From UBA9611 sp965237595 (lineage in GTDB: Bacteria; Chloroflexota; Dehalococcoidia; Lucifugimonadales; UBA3495), in contig CBDEFY010000001.1 of the NCBI GenBank assembly GCA_965237595.1, forward strand, positions 62,001-126,000: 64,000 nucleotides of DNA, in the 5' to 3' direction. Below the pieces are notes generated by a model. The model did no database searches. It was not told where the DNA came from and saw nothing but the letters and a program-made list of their open reading frames with translations. This document shows positions 34,360 through 42,510 of this stretch, one piece after another. How positions within the stretch are numbered: the first letter of the stretch is position 1; every line of letters begins with the position of its first letter. A program made the translations under genes and the position numbers.

Positions 34360-34752
34360 TTAAGCGGCCCTGTATATGTATGCGTCGTCGATGTATCGTC
34401 CGGCCAACGCGGTGCGGGACAATCTGATTCCAGCGGTCCCGGACTTCTTGAGTGCTATCCGAAATGGTTCCAACACTCTATCGTCAGGGGCTACAACGGT
34501 AATATCGCTCAGGGTCAGGTTAAAAGGTCCCTCATTTTGGTAGTGGGTCAGTTCCGAACGGATCGACTTGTAAGCCGCCCTTGGCCCTTTCGATTTTACC
34601 AGTGGAGTTGCTAACATCAGCCGCCAAATGTTTGCCTCTTCAGAATACAACCAAAGCGCAGTTGGAATGGCTTCGCCTTTCTCGTCAAGCCGGTCGATAA
34701 GCGTTTTTCCTGCCTCAATCATCTCGTGATTTAAAGATTCTTTGAGCAACAT
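34360..34752 (-). CDS. Unknown 130-aa protein, partner of HEPN gene
   Basis: I do not recognise a family. The translation is alpha/beta-like: a helix LKESLNHEMIEAGKTLIDRLDE at the start (possible dimer or binding helix), then WLYSEEANIWRLMLATPLV, and a C-terminal RALAGRYIDDAYIYRAA-like tail. The gene starts 4 bases after the stop of the HEPN gene, so the two are translationally linked. Such tight pairs are typical of toxin-antitoxin or nuclease-regulator modules, but this partner is not a standard MNT nucleotidyltransferase. It lies 39 bases upstream of gatB. Confidence 0.6.
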   Translation of the reverse strand: MLLKESLNHEMIEAGKTLIDRLDEKGEAIPTALWLYSEEANIWRLMLATPLVKSKGPRAAYKSIRSELTHYQNEGPFNLTLSDITVVAPDDRVLEPFRIALKKSGTAGIRLSRTALAGRYIDDAYIYRAA

Positions 34753-34756
34753 CGGG

Positions 34757-35173
34757 TTACCACCTCCGCTTCAACCAGGGTATAACACCATTCGACCTTG
34801 CGGTAATGGCAGAGTAAAAATCCCGCGTGGTCACTTCCTCTTTTGCATAGTCATATCGTGAGTCCACCGTCCAGTCCTCAACAGTTGTCCAATTTGTGTC
34901 AAGCGCCGGGTTGCTGATGCGCTTTCGGCCAAGCTCCGTGTCTAGACCAGAAACTTTAAGTAACAACCGCAGATTATGGGTATGGCTGTCCCTAACAGTT
35001 TGAAGGTCAGGGAAATCGTGCCGCTGGACCTGCCTGGCGATGCAGGCTTTCAATGCGCACTCTACTGCATACCCCAACAGATAGTATGCTCCGGAATAAT
35101 ATCTGCTGTCGAGCAACGCTTTGGCTTCACTCAGCCGGATGTTGGAAAGCCGTTGCAGATCACGCCTATTCAT
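34757..35173 (-). CDS. HEPN-domain protein
   Basis: This 138-aa all-helical protein has HEPN character: MNRRDLQRLSNIRLSEAKAL, then SGAYYLLGYAVECALKACIA, followed by RDSHTHNLRLLLK. The latter contains R-x4-H (Arg-Asp-Ser-His-Thr-His), the candidate RNase motif of HEPN proteins. I start at ATG 35173 (internal Met of a longer frame to 35194). It is the first gene of a two-gene cassette. Many HEPN proteins are RNases or non-catalytic partners of nucleotidyltransferases. Toxin activity is possible but not shown. Confidence 0.65.
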   Translation of the reverse strand: MNRRDLQRLSNIRLSEAKALLDSRYYSGAYYLLGYAVECALKACIARQVQRHDFPDLQTVRDSHTHNLRLLLKVSGLDTELGRKRISNPALDTNWTTVEDWTVDSRYDYAKEEVTTRDFYSAITARSNGVIPWLKRRW

Positions 35174-35254
35174 TGGTCCGCCGTAGGCATCCACAGGTAA
35201 CGCGAGCGATGCGCCTAGGGGAATGTCGTATCCGGTGCGCCGAATCCGTCAAGA

Positions 35255-36116
35255 CTAGACAGCCACTGGCGCGTGAGACTCCAAGAACTCGATGATCCAC
35301 TGGCGTACCCGGTCCGGTTTCTGCTCCTCTACTGAAACGTCGTGGTATTGGCTGCCGTCCAGGCATTCCTGGAGGTAGCGGGCGGCGGAGGTGGAGTGGG
35401 CCGCGTCCGCGCCGGGAATGATTACCGCCGGTACTTTGAGGGCCATGAGTTCCTGGGGCTCGGGCCTGGTGGCCGTTTCGCGGTCGAAGAGCATCTGCCC
35501 CATGAGACCCACCATGGCCAGATACCGGTCTTGGTCTTGGTTGGCGAAATTTGCGGCGAAATCAGGGTCGGCGACGATGGTCGACGCCCAAGGCCCCGCC
35601 TCCGGAGTGCCCCAGAAACTGCCCTTTTCGTGGGCCAGGTCCACGACCGCAGCCAATCCATGCTCTTTCAGGAAGGTCACGTGTTGCTGGAACCGCTCCA
35701 GGCCGTTCTGACGCCATCTGACCCCACCCACCGGCCAGTGAAGCACCAAGCCCAAGGTGGATTCGGGATAGTTGACGGCGAAGGCGGTGGCGGTCGAACA
35801 GCCCATGCAGCCGCCCAATATGAAGGCGCGGGGGATGTTCAGCAGGTCCAGCAGCGCCTTGGCCTCGTGCGCGTATGTGGACTCAAGAGACTCGCTCCAC
35901 CTTGCCTCCCGATAGGCCGGCTTCCCGGCGGTCGAAGGCGATGCAGGTGTAGCGGGTGGTCAGTGTCTCCAGGGGTTTGACGCCCACCCAGATGCCCGAG
36001 GTGGTCCACTTCTCAATGGTGGAATCGAACCCGCCGGGTGCCATCATCAGGAGCGGGGGACCCGAGCCCCGGACCTCGTAATGGATATTGATCCCGTTCA
36101 ACTCGGCGTAAGGCAT
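35255..36116 (-). pseudogene. Alpha/beta hydrolase with Cys nucleophile, frameshifted
   Basis: The 5' part (36116-35883, MPYAELNGINIHYEVRGSGP through DRREAGLSG) and 3' part (to 35255) together form a 280-aa alpha/beta hydrolase. They are in different frames, with the shift near 35880-35890 (ERVS, then STYAHEAKALLDLL). The nucleophile elbow reads GGCMGCS, that is G-x-Cys-x-G instead of G-x-Ser-x-G, as in dienelactone hydrolases. Acid Asp (PGADAAHS region) and a C-terminal His may follow. The lesion is one base and may be an assembly error; otherwise the gene is inactivated. Confidence 0.7.
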
Positions 36117-36192
36117 GGCGGCTCCTTATTGGTGAGAATGGGTATCGGTTGTAAAGGGGCTGCTCCGCAGGTCGGTTGCGGGGGTGAATGTA

Positions 36193-37086
36193 TCAGTTGA
36201 GCAGGCCGTTGCTCCGCAGCATCTCTTGGGCGGTGGACCCGATGTCGGCGGAGGTGGGGATGATCCAAGCTCCGGCGTCTCTGAGGGCGGCTATCTTGAA
36301 CTCGGCCGTGGCGCTTTCACCAGTAATTATCGCCCCGGCGTGGCCCATGCGCTTGCCGGGAGGGGCCGACGCGCCGACCACCAAGCCGGCAACGGGTTTG
36401 CTGAACTCGGCCTTGATGTAGGCGGCGGCGTCCTGTTCCATGGCGCCGCCAATCTCTCCAATCATCACCACCGCGTCGGTGCCGGGGTCGGCGTCGAATA
36501 GCCGCAGGATGTCCACGAAATTGGTGCCGATTATCTGGTCGCCGCCGATGCCCACGCAACTGGATTGTCCGATGCCGACTGCAGTCAACTGTCCCACGGC
36601 TTCGTAGGTCAGGGTTCCGCTGCGGGAGAGGACCCCGACCCGGCCTGGGAGGTGGATGGCGCCGGGCATAATGCCAATCTTGCACTTGGCGGCGGGGGTG
36701 ATTAGTCCGGGGCAGTTGGGACCGATGAGCCGTACCGGTTTCTTCTCGATGTAACGGTAGACCTTCACCATGTCCAGGACTGGGATGCCCTCGGTGATGC
36801 AGGTGATGAGCGGAATGCCGGCATCGGCGGACTCGGCAATCGCATCGGCGGCAAAGGCCGGCGGCACGAAGATCAGCGCCATATTGGCCTGGGTTTGGGC
36901 CACGGCCTCCTCAACGGATTCAAACACTGGGACCTTGTCGTCGAAGGTGGTCCCGCCCCGGCCGGGGGTCACGCCGGCCACCACGTTTGTTCCGTAGGCC
37001 ATGCAGGCCCGGGTGTGGAAGCTACCCTCCCGTCCCGTTATGCCCTGCACCAATAAGCGTGTGCTCTCGTCGACCAGTACGCCCAT
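36193..37086 (-). CDS. sucD: Succinyl-CoA ligase, alpha subunit
   Basis: This 297-aa subunit carries the CoA-binding motif LVQGITGREGSFH, GPNCPGLITP, and the phosphohistidine loop GKRMGHAGAI (His near residue 250). It forms ATP or GTP from succinyl-CoA with the beta subunit in the TCA cycle. The start is ATG 37086, just after a TTG, with GGAGATAG upstream. The downstream sucC-sucD order on the minus strand (sucC first, 33-base gap) indicates one operon. The same complex could also use products of the nearby branched acyl-CoA pathway only indirectly. Confidence 0.96.
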   Translation of the reverse strand: MGVLVDESTRLLVQGITGREGSFHTRACMAYGTNVVAGVTPGRGGTTFDDKVPVFESVEEAVAQTQANMALIFVPPAFAADAIAESADAGIPLITCITEGIPVLDMVKVYRYIEKKPVRLIGPNCPGLITPAAKCKIGIMPGAIHLPGRVGVLSRSGTLTYEAVGQLTAVGIGQSSCVGIGGDQIIGTNFVDILRLFDADPGTDAVVMIGEIGGAMEQDAAAYIKAEFSKPVAGLVVGASAPPGKRMGHAGAIITGESATAEFKIAALRDAGAWIIPTSADIGSTAQEMLRSNGLLN

Positions 37087-37118
37087 CAATGTCTATCTCC
37101 AGCCAGCCGGCCGGCCAG

Positions 37119-38276
37119 CTAAACGTTCAGTTGTTTAATGGCGCCAGCAGCCTCAGTGAGGGTGTCGGCAAAGACCACGGACAGTCCCGAAGCGCCCAGA
37201 ATCTCTTTGCCTTCCGCCACGTTGGTGCCCAGCATCCTGACCACCAAGGGGACGGTGGAGCCGGTCTCCTTGTAGGCCATCACGATGCCCTCGCTGGCGA
37301 TGTCGCAGCGCAGGATGCCGCCGAAAATGTTGACCAGCACCCGCCGGACTTTGGGGTCTGACAGGATAATCTTAACGGCGCTGGCGACTTTCTCAGGAGT
37401 GGCCCCGCCGCCCACGTCGAGGAAGTTGGCGGGGGACGCCCCGGCGGCGGTGGTTATGTCCAGGGTGGCCATGGCCAAGCCAGCCCCGTTTACCAGACAG
37501 CCAACGTCGCCGTCCAAGTTTACATAAGCAATGTCCAGCTCGGCAGCCTGGGCTTCCAGTTTGTCTTCCTGGCTGACGTCCCGGTACTCCATCAGGTCCG
37601 CGTGGCGGAACATTGAATCGTCGTCCAGGTTAATCTTGGCGTCCAAGGCCACCACCCGGTCATCGCCGGTGACAATCAGCGGGTTAATCTCCACCAGGGA
37701 GCAGTCGTTGTCCAAGAACACTCTGTATAGGGCAGTCAGCACCTTGGCGGCATCCCCGGCCACTGCCTGGTCCAACCCTAATTGCCGCACCAAACGCCGA
37801 GTCTGAAAGGGCATCAGCCCCAGCAACGGGTCCACCGGCTCGGTGTGGATGTCCTGGGGATCGGTGGCGACGACCTCTTCGATGTCCATCCCGCCCTGGG
37901 TGCTGACCAGCAAAACGGGGCCACCGTGGCTGTGGTCGATGGTCAATGCAACGTAGAGCTCTTTCTTGATGTCGGCCAATTCTTCAATCAGGAGCTTTTG
38001 GACCGGCGCGCCTTCAGGGCCGGTCTGGGGTGTGACCAAGTTGGACGCCAACATGCGCCGGGCCGTTTCCTCGGCCTCCTGGGGGCTCCTTACCAATTGG
38101 ACGCCGCCCGATTTGCCCCGGCCGCCGGCGTGTATCTGGGCCTTCACGACGGACTGGCCGCCCAACTCCTGAGTGGCTGCTTTAGCCTCTGCCGGGGTGG
38201 AAGCAACGATGCCGCGGGGCACGGGGATCCCGTAGCGGGCGAAGACTTCCTTTGCTTGGAATTCGTGAATGTTCAT
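37119..38276 (-). CDS. sucC: Succinyl-CoA ligase, beta subunit
   Basis: This 385-aa ATP-grasp subunit begins MNIHEFQAKEVFARYGIPVPRG and has VKAQIHAGGRGKSGGV, the metal site LVEINPLIV, LDAKINLDD, and NIFGGILRCDIASEG. I start at ATG 38276, as the open frame to 38360 adds non-conserved residues; the ribosome-binding site is weak. It pairs with sucD immediately downstream. Length is usual (about 388 aa). Confidence 0.96.
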   Translation of the reverse strand: MNIHEFQAKEVFARYGIPVPRGIVASTPAEAKAATQELGGQSVVKAQIHAGGRGKSGGVQLVRSPQEAEETARRMLASNLVTPQTGPEGAPVQKLLIEELADIKKELYVALTIDHSHGGPVLLVSTQGGMDIEEVVATDPQDIHTEPVDPLLGLMPFQTRRLVRQLGLDQAVAGDAAKVLTALYRVFLDNDCSLVEINPLIVTGDDRVVALDAKINLDDDSMFRHADLMEYRDVSQEDKLEAQAAELDIAYVNLDGDVGCLVNGAGLAMATLDITTAAGASPANFLDVGGGATPEKVASAVKIILSDPKVRRVLVNIFGGILRCDIASEGIVMAYKETGSTVPLVVRMLGTNVAEGKEILGASGLSVVFADTLTEAAGAIKQLNV

Positions 38277-38433
38277 GTTCGTTCTTGGCCGGGCGTGGAC
38301 GGCTCCCGGGAAGGCACTCGCTCGGAGGTACTTGAAGGTACTTATAGTAGAGGGCCTCATCTCAGGCGTCCGTAAAATGTGGGTGATTTTGGGTAGTGTC
38401 TCAATTTGAAACGTAAAGGTGAAATGATGTTAA

Positions 38434-38700
38434 TTAAGGACCAGATGAAAGGACCTCGCGAAGCTCTGAGGGCATGGGCAGCTTTCGGGCGGCGCGACAT
38501 ATGTCCACTAGAGTTAAAGACAGACTGTGAGTATTTATTGGGTCTAAAATAATGTCGAGAACAACCTCGCCGTCCTCTCCAACCACTTGAAATTTGGCTA
38601 CCATTGAACCCTCATCCAAACGTGTCAAGCCGTCCACAACAGGAACGATCCGAAGTTTAACTGCCTCGCCGCTAGATAGTGAAAGTTCTAGGTCGTCCAT
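38434..38700 (-). CDS. Hypothetical 88-aa protein
   Basis: The frame MDDLELSLSSGEAVKLRIVP to VLSSGP is acidic with several beta-like stretches and a C-terminal helix (LVDICRAARKLPMPSELREVL). I recognise no domain. Start is probably ATG 38700 (the open frame begins at a GTG two codons earlier). It is the first of four small minus-strand genes between sucC and hflK. Codon character looks natural. Confidence 0.5.
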   Translation of the reverse strand: MDDLELSLSSGEAVKLRIVPVVDGLTRLDEGSMVAKFQVVGEDGEVVLDIILDPINTHSLSLTLVDICRAARKLPMPSELREVLSSGP

Positions 38701-38764
38701 ATTCACACTCTAAGTTTAGTCTTTCGATTGCCCAATCCTTATGCCAACTAGGAGCACAGCCACG

Positions 38765-38971
38765 CTACCAACTACGGAAGCTGAAATACTGGTATTTCGC
38801 GTGTTTATTGATTAGCTCCTGCATCTCCTCTACACTCGTATCGGCACTAGTGGCCAGTCTTTCCACCGAGCGGTGGAATTTGCCGTTGTAGAAGATTTGC
38901 TTGAGGAACAGGAACATGAGGTACGGGGTAATCACTGGCATCAATGGGATGAACAGCAAAACCTGTAGCAT
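38765..38971 (-). CDS. Hypothetical small membrane protein
   Basis: The 68-aa product has one long hydrophobic N-terminal segment (LLFIPLMPVITPYLMFLFLK), followed by a basic, amphipathic tail (about residues 28-68, SVERLATSADTSVEEMQELI). An AAGGGGGG-type ribosome-binding site lies before the ATG. This pattern suggests a membrane-tethered regulator or small accessory protein; no family is recognised. It belongs to the same small-gene set as the neighbours. Confidence 0.5.
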   Translation of the reverse strand: MLQVLLFIPLMPVITPYLMFLFLKQIFYNGKFHRSVERLATSADTSVEEMQELINKHAKYQYFSFRSW

Positions 38972-39028
38972 GGGGGAGCCCCCTTGAGGCTAAGGATTCT
39001 GGCTACTCTGCTGGAGCGCCATGAGACA

Positions 39029-39304
39029 CTACCGACCAATGCGGGTAAACTGGGACTTCAAGAACTTCTCGGCATCAGACTGGGTGCGAGCGAAGTCCAC
39101 ACCCTCATCGCATGGCAATTTGTGGCAATGGACTTCCACATTGATGGTGGCTAAAGTTCTCCACTTATTCCCGACAGAATACCCGAAGGAATAGAGGGCA
39201 TACTTAGCAACGGCAACATCCCTATCCATCGGCGTTTCTATGGCAATAAGCTTGAGTCTGATTTCATGATTGTCGGGACTCAAAAGTGTGGTCTCTTCGC
39301 CCAT
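39029..39304 (-). CDS. Hypothetical 91-aa protein
   Basis: The frame from ATG 39304 (MGEETTLLSPDNHEIRLKLI) is 91 aa, with VAVAKYALYSFGYSVGNKWR and a tail AEKFLKSQFTRIGR. No family is recognised. Its ATG begins one base after the stop codon of the zinc-ribbon gene upstream (TGA-G-ATG), a classic translational-coupling arrangement, so it likely works with that gene. Confidence 0.5.
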   Translation of the reverse strand: MGEETTLLSPDNHEIRLKLIAIETPMDRDVAVAKYALYSFGYSVGNKWRTLATINVEVHCHKLPCDEGVDFARTQSDAEKFLKSQFTRIGR

Positions 39305-39305
39305 C

Positions 39306-39579
39306 TCAGCCGCCTTCCCCGTCGTCAATCTCAAAGCGTACTGCCATCAACGTCGGGGGCGTCTCGATGATCCCCTTGATAGCATTCAGCAACAAACCAT
39401 TAAGGTCCGTATGGTTCATTAGTCCCTGCCACTCTTGGCCGCACTGTGGGAATCGGAGATTTACGTAGGGAGCCTGTGGGGAAACCACAACCTCCGTCTG
39501 GCACTTCTTAACACTGGAGGCGAATCGCCTTGATGTCCGCTACGCTGAATATCTGCCGAGTCTCTTTCATTACTGACAT
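39306..39579 (-). pseudogene. Zinc-ribbon protein gene with single-base frameshift
   Basis: ATG 39579 has a very good GGGGGAGGA ribosome-binding site and encodes MSVMKETRQIFSVADIKAIR, then LQC followed by a stop (TAA, 39508-39510 region). One base removed there continues as LQCKKCQTEVVVSPQAPYV, then NLRFPQCGQEWQGLMNHTDL. It then ends IDDGEGG at 39306. The restored CxxC and the later CGxxW are a short zinc-ribbon. The intact product would be about 90 aa. An extra T near 39506-39512 appears to break it; the mutation or an assembly error cannot be told apart. Confidence 0.6.
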
Positions 39580-39630
39580 GTCCTCCCCCTTTAGGATGGC
39601 CCTATCCTACCACCATCGGCTAAAATTCAC

Positions 39631-39636
39631 TATAAT
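39631..39636 (+). promoter_or_regulatory. Candidate -10 element upstream of hflK
   Basis: An exact TATAAT lies 155 bases before the hflK start. No good -35 hexamer is seen 17 bases upstream, so support is partial. Confidence 0.3.
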
Positions 39637-39790
39637 TCCCATTCGAAAGACCCTGTACCGGGAGGCGGCCTTGTAGTTGAGAGAATGGCTTAGATGATAG
39701 AATCTACAGGGCTTTGGGGATTATGGGCGGCCCGGCCCAACGACTATAGCCGCGCCGTACAATCAGGATAGGCATAAGGAATAGACGAAC

Positions 39791-41440
39791 ATGTATCAAC
39801 CCGGAGGCGGACCCAGGCAGCCCGAATTGGATTTTGACCAAATCATGGGCAACATCCGCGACGGCATCGGCCGTATCTCCCAGAGATTGGGAGGCGGCGG
39901 GGTCGGATTGGCGGCGGTCCTGATTGTGGGCCTGATTATCGTGATCTGGTTGGGCACCGGGATCTACACCATCAGCCCCGGCGAACAGGCCGCACTGCGC
40001 CTGTTCGGAAACGCCCAAGACCTCCCCGAGGATCAAGACGGTCTTCACTGGTTCTGGCCGGGACCCATCGGTAAGAGAGATGTGGTAAGGACCGACTTGG
40101 TGCGCCGCCTGGAACTCGGCTTCCGGAGCGGCGAAGGCGTGGCCGATACACCAGTGCCGGTGGAAGCTCAGATGATTAGCGGCGACCTGAACATCATCGA
40201 CGTGCAGATGGTGGTCCAATACGACATAAACGACCTGAACCTGTTCCTCTTCAATGTGGACGACCCCGGAGAAGACGCCGGGTCGCAACGTAACATCGCC
40301 GCAGGCCAGCCGGACGGGCGGACGTTGAAGGACGCCACTGAAGCGGCCCTCCGCCTGGTGGTGGGCCAGCGGTCCCTCGCCGAAGTTTTGGCCGAAGAAC
40401 GCATCAACCTGGAGTTAGATACCAGGGAGAAACTTCAGGAGATTCTTGACGAATACAAGACCGGCATTAATATCGTCAGCGTGCAACTCCAGAAGGTGGA
40501 GGCGCCGTCGGAGGTCCAAGCGGCCTTCAACGACGTGCTCCAAGCCCGTCAGGACAAGGTGACGGCCACCAACCAGGCCCAAGCATACGAGAACCAAGTG
40601 ATTCCGGAAGCCAGGGGCCGGTCGGAACAGATAATCCAGCCGGCGGAGGCGTTCAAACGGGCCCGTATCGAAAGGGCCCAAGGTGAAGCCGATCAGTTCC
40701 TGTCCATATTGGCTCAGTTCAATGACCGGTCCATCACTCTGGAGAACGTGCTTCAGGACACGGACAACGCGGACGGCGACGACGACCCAACCACCGGCAT
40801 CGGGCTTTCGGACGTGTCCATAATCTCGGCGCCAGACATTGACGGAGATGGGTTCGACATATTGGTCTCCGGAGTAACCGTGTTGGGAGCGCCAGATTGT
40901 GTCTTCACCGCCAATGAAGTCCTCACCACCGCCGCGACCCAGACCTGCCGTTTCTCAACTGCTTTCGACGGCCAATCCGGCGACCTGACCATTGGCGAAT
41001 CCTTCTCCATCTCATACCTGGGCAATGAAGACCTAGTGGTTCCCCAGTTCGTGGGCGCCGGGCCCTTCACCGTCCGCCTGGCCAACAAAGCCTTGAACTC
41101 GAACATCACGGTGGTGGATGGCCCCGACGGCGGCGAAGTCTCCGGCGTAGACGTATCGGTGTCGGGTTTCAACCCGTCCACCAACATCGTGACATTTCGA
41201 ACCCAGTCTGGAGAGACCCTCCTGGCTGGCGACCAGTTCACGGTCCAATACCTGAACCAAGAGAACCTGACCGTTCCCGCCACCAGCCTCGTTACCCAGG
41301 AAAGGCTGTTCCTGGAAGCGATGGAAGATATATTGCCCGGGATCAACAAGATTATCGTTTCTCCCGAGGCGGAATCGGTCTTGATACTCGGCGGACAGGG
41401 CGGGATTGTTCCGGTCCCTGTCGGACCGGCTGCCCCGTAG
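39791..41440 (+). CDS. hflK: HflK, FtsH-modulating SPFH protein with large inserted domain
   Basis: This 549-aa membrane protein has an N-terminal transmembrane segment (about 38-58), then the SPFH/band-7 domain (ISPGEQAALRLFG onward). The coiled-coil helix AYENQVIPEARGRSEQIIQPAEAFKRARIERAQGEADQFL and the conserved C-terminal part TQERLFLEAMEDILPGINKIIVSP are also present. Between FLSILAQF (about 309) and TQERLF (about 502) lies an extra segment of roughly 190 aa. It has two related units, GESFSISYLGNEDLVVP and GDQFTVQYLNQENLTVP. Normal HflK proteins join these helices with a few residues only. With HflC it forms a ring around FtsH and limits its access to membrane substrates. hflC starts 60 bases downstream. 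Confidence 0.92.
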   Translation: MYQPGGGPRQPELDFDQIMGNIRDGIGRISQRLGGGGVGLAAVLIVGLIIVIWLGTGIYTISPGEQAALRLFGNAQDLPEDQDGLHWFWPGPIGKRDVVRTDLVRRLELGFRSGEGVADTPVPVEAQMISGDLNIIDVQMVVQYDINDLNLFLFNVDDPGEDAGSQRNIAAGQPDGRTLKDATEAALRLVVGQRSLAEVLAEERINLELDTREKLQEILDEYKTGINIVSVQLQKVEAPSEVQAAFNDVLQARQDKVTATNQAQAYENQVIPEARGRSEQIIQPAEAFKRARIERAQGEADQFLSILAQFNDRSITLENVLQDTDNADGDDDPTTGIGLSDVSIISAPDIDGDGFDILVSGVTVLGAPDCVFTANEVLTTAATQTCRFSTAFDGQSGDLTIGESFSISYLGNEDLVVPQFVGAGPFTVRLANKALNSNITVVDGPDGGEVSGVDVSVSGFNPSTNIVTFRTQSGETLLAGDQFTVQYLNQENLTVPATSLVTQERLFLEAMEDILPGINKIIVSPEAESVLILGGQGGIVPVPVGPAAP

Positions 41441-41500
41441 CCTACATTAAATAACCCGAACGACAACCCGATAGTTGATTAAGGATTAAAAGGGGTCTCC

Positions 41501-42484
41501 ATGAGGAACCTAGTCATAGCCGGAGTATTGGTTATCCTGGCATTAATAATAATAACCCAAAGCCTGTATGTAGTGGATGAGACCGAGCAAGTGGTGGTCA
41601 CCCGCTTTGGTGAAGTGAAGCGCACGCTCACCGAACCCGGCCTGTACGTGAAAGCGCCATTCCTGGACAGTGTCAATAGCTACGACAAGCGGTTGCTGCG
41701 GATCGATGCGCCGCCTAGCCAGTTCTTGGACCGGGACATCAACATCCTAGAGATAGATGTCTACGGCCGGTTCAGGATCAGCAAACCGCGTCAGTTCCTA
41801 CAGGTCGTGAATACCGAAGAAAACGCACGCAGGATCCTGGCCCAACGAATCAACTCGGCCCTTCGCGCCGTGGTCGCCACGCGCACCCGTGAAGAAATCA
41901 TCGGCGGCGACGTTGAATTGGACGAATCAGGTGAACCGGTGACCGACGAGGAGGGCAACTCTCGCGTGCAGGCCACCAACTCCCGGACTGAGTTGTTGGA
42001 TGAAGTTATCAAGGTAGTCAGAGCCGACCTCGTCCAGGAAGACCCGCCCTTCGGTATCGAGATGATTGACATCCGCATCAAGCGTGCCGATTTCCCGCAG
42101 GAGGTGGCCGGCAGGATCTTTGAGCGGATGCGCTCCGACCGGGAAAAGATATCCCGCCGGCTGCGCGCCGAAGGTGAGGAAGAAGCCCGCACCAGGCGGG
42201 CCGCCGCAGACCGCGAAGTCGAGGTTATCCTCGCCGCGGCCGACAGAGACGCCGCCCGCCTCCGTGGCGACGGCGAGGCCCAGGCCATCTCAATCCTGGC
42301 CGAGTCCTTGAACAAGGACCCAGATTTCTTCTCCTTCCAGCGGAGTCTGGAAGCCTACAAGTCGTTCTTGAACCAACGGACGACGGTCATTCTGTCCTCA
42401 GAGGCCGACATCTTCAAGTTCTTACAGAGTCCCGGAGAAGGCTCCAGCGCAACCACCGGAGGCGGCGACACAACCGCCGAGTAA
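41501..42484 (+). CDS. hflC: HflC, FtsH-modulating SPFH protein
   Basis: This 327-aa protein has a transmembrane segment at residues 4-22 and an SPFH domain (VVVTRFGEVKRTLTEPGLYV, DTxxxxDxDIxxxEIDVYGRF). It continues with the long coiled coil RRLRAEGEEEARTRRAAADREV and ends with SFQRSLEAYKSFLNQRTTVIL. It pairs with HflK encoded upstream. In this genome FtsH itself is encoded 3 kb away (45.2 kb). The C-terminal tail ends with Gly/Ser-rich residues. All conserved positions are intact, and no insertion is seen here, in contrast to hflK. Confidence 0.95.
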   Translation: MRNLVIAGVLVILALIIITQSLYVVDETEQVVVTRFGEVKRTLTEPGLYVKAPFLDSVNSYDKRLLRIDAPPSQFLDRDINILEIDVYGRFRISKPRQFLQVVNTEENARRILAQRINSALRAVVATRTREEIIGGDVELDESGEPVTDEEGNSRVQATNSRTELLDEVIKVVRADLVQEDPPFGIEMIDIRIKRADFPQEVAGRIFERMRSDREKISRRLRAEGEEEARTRRAAADREVEVILAAADRDAARLRGDGEAQAISILAESLNKDPDFFSFQRSLEAYKSFLNQRTTVILSSEADIFKFLQSPGEGSSATTGGGDTTAE

Positions 42485-42510
42485 GCGATTCTAACGCCCA
42501 GCGATCATAG

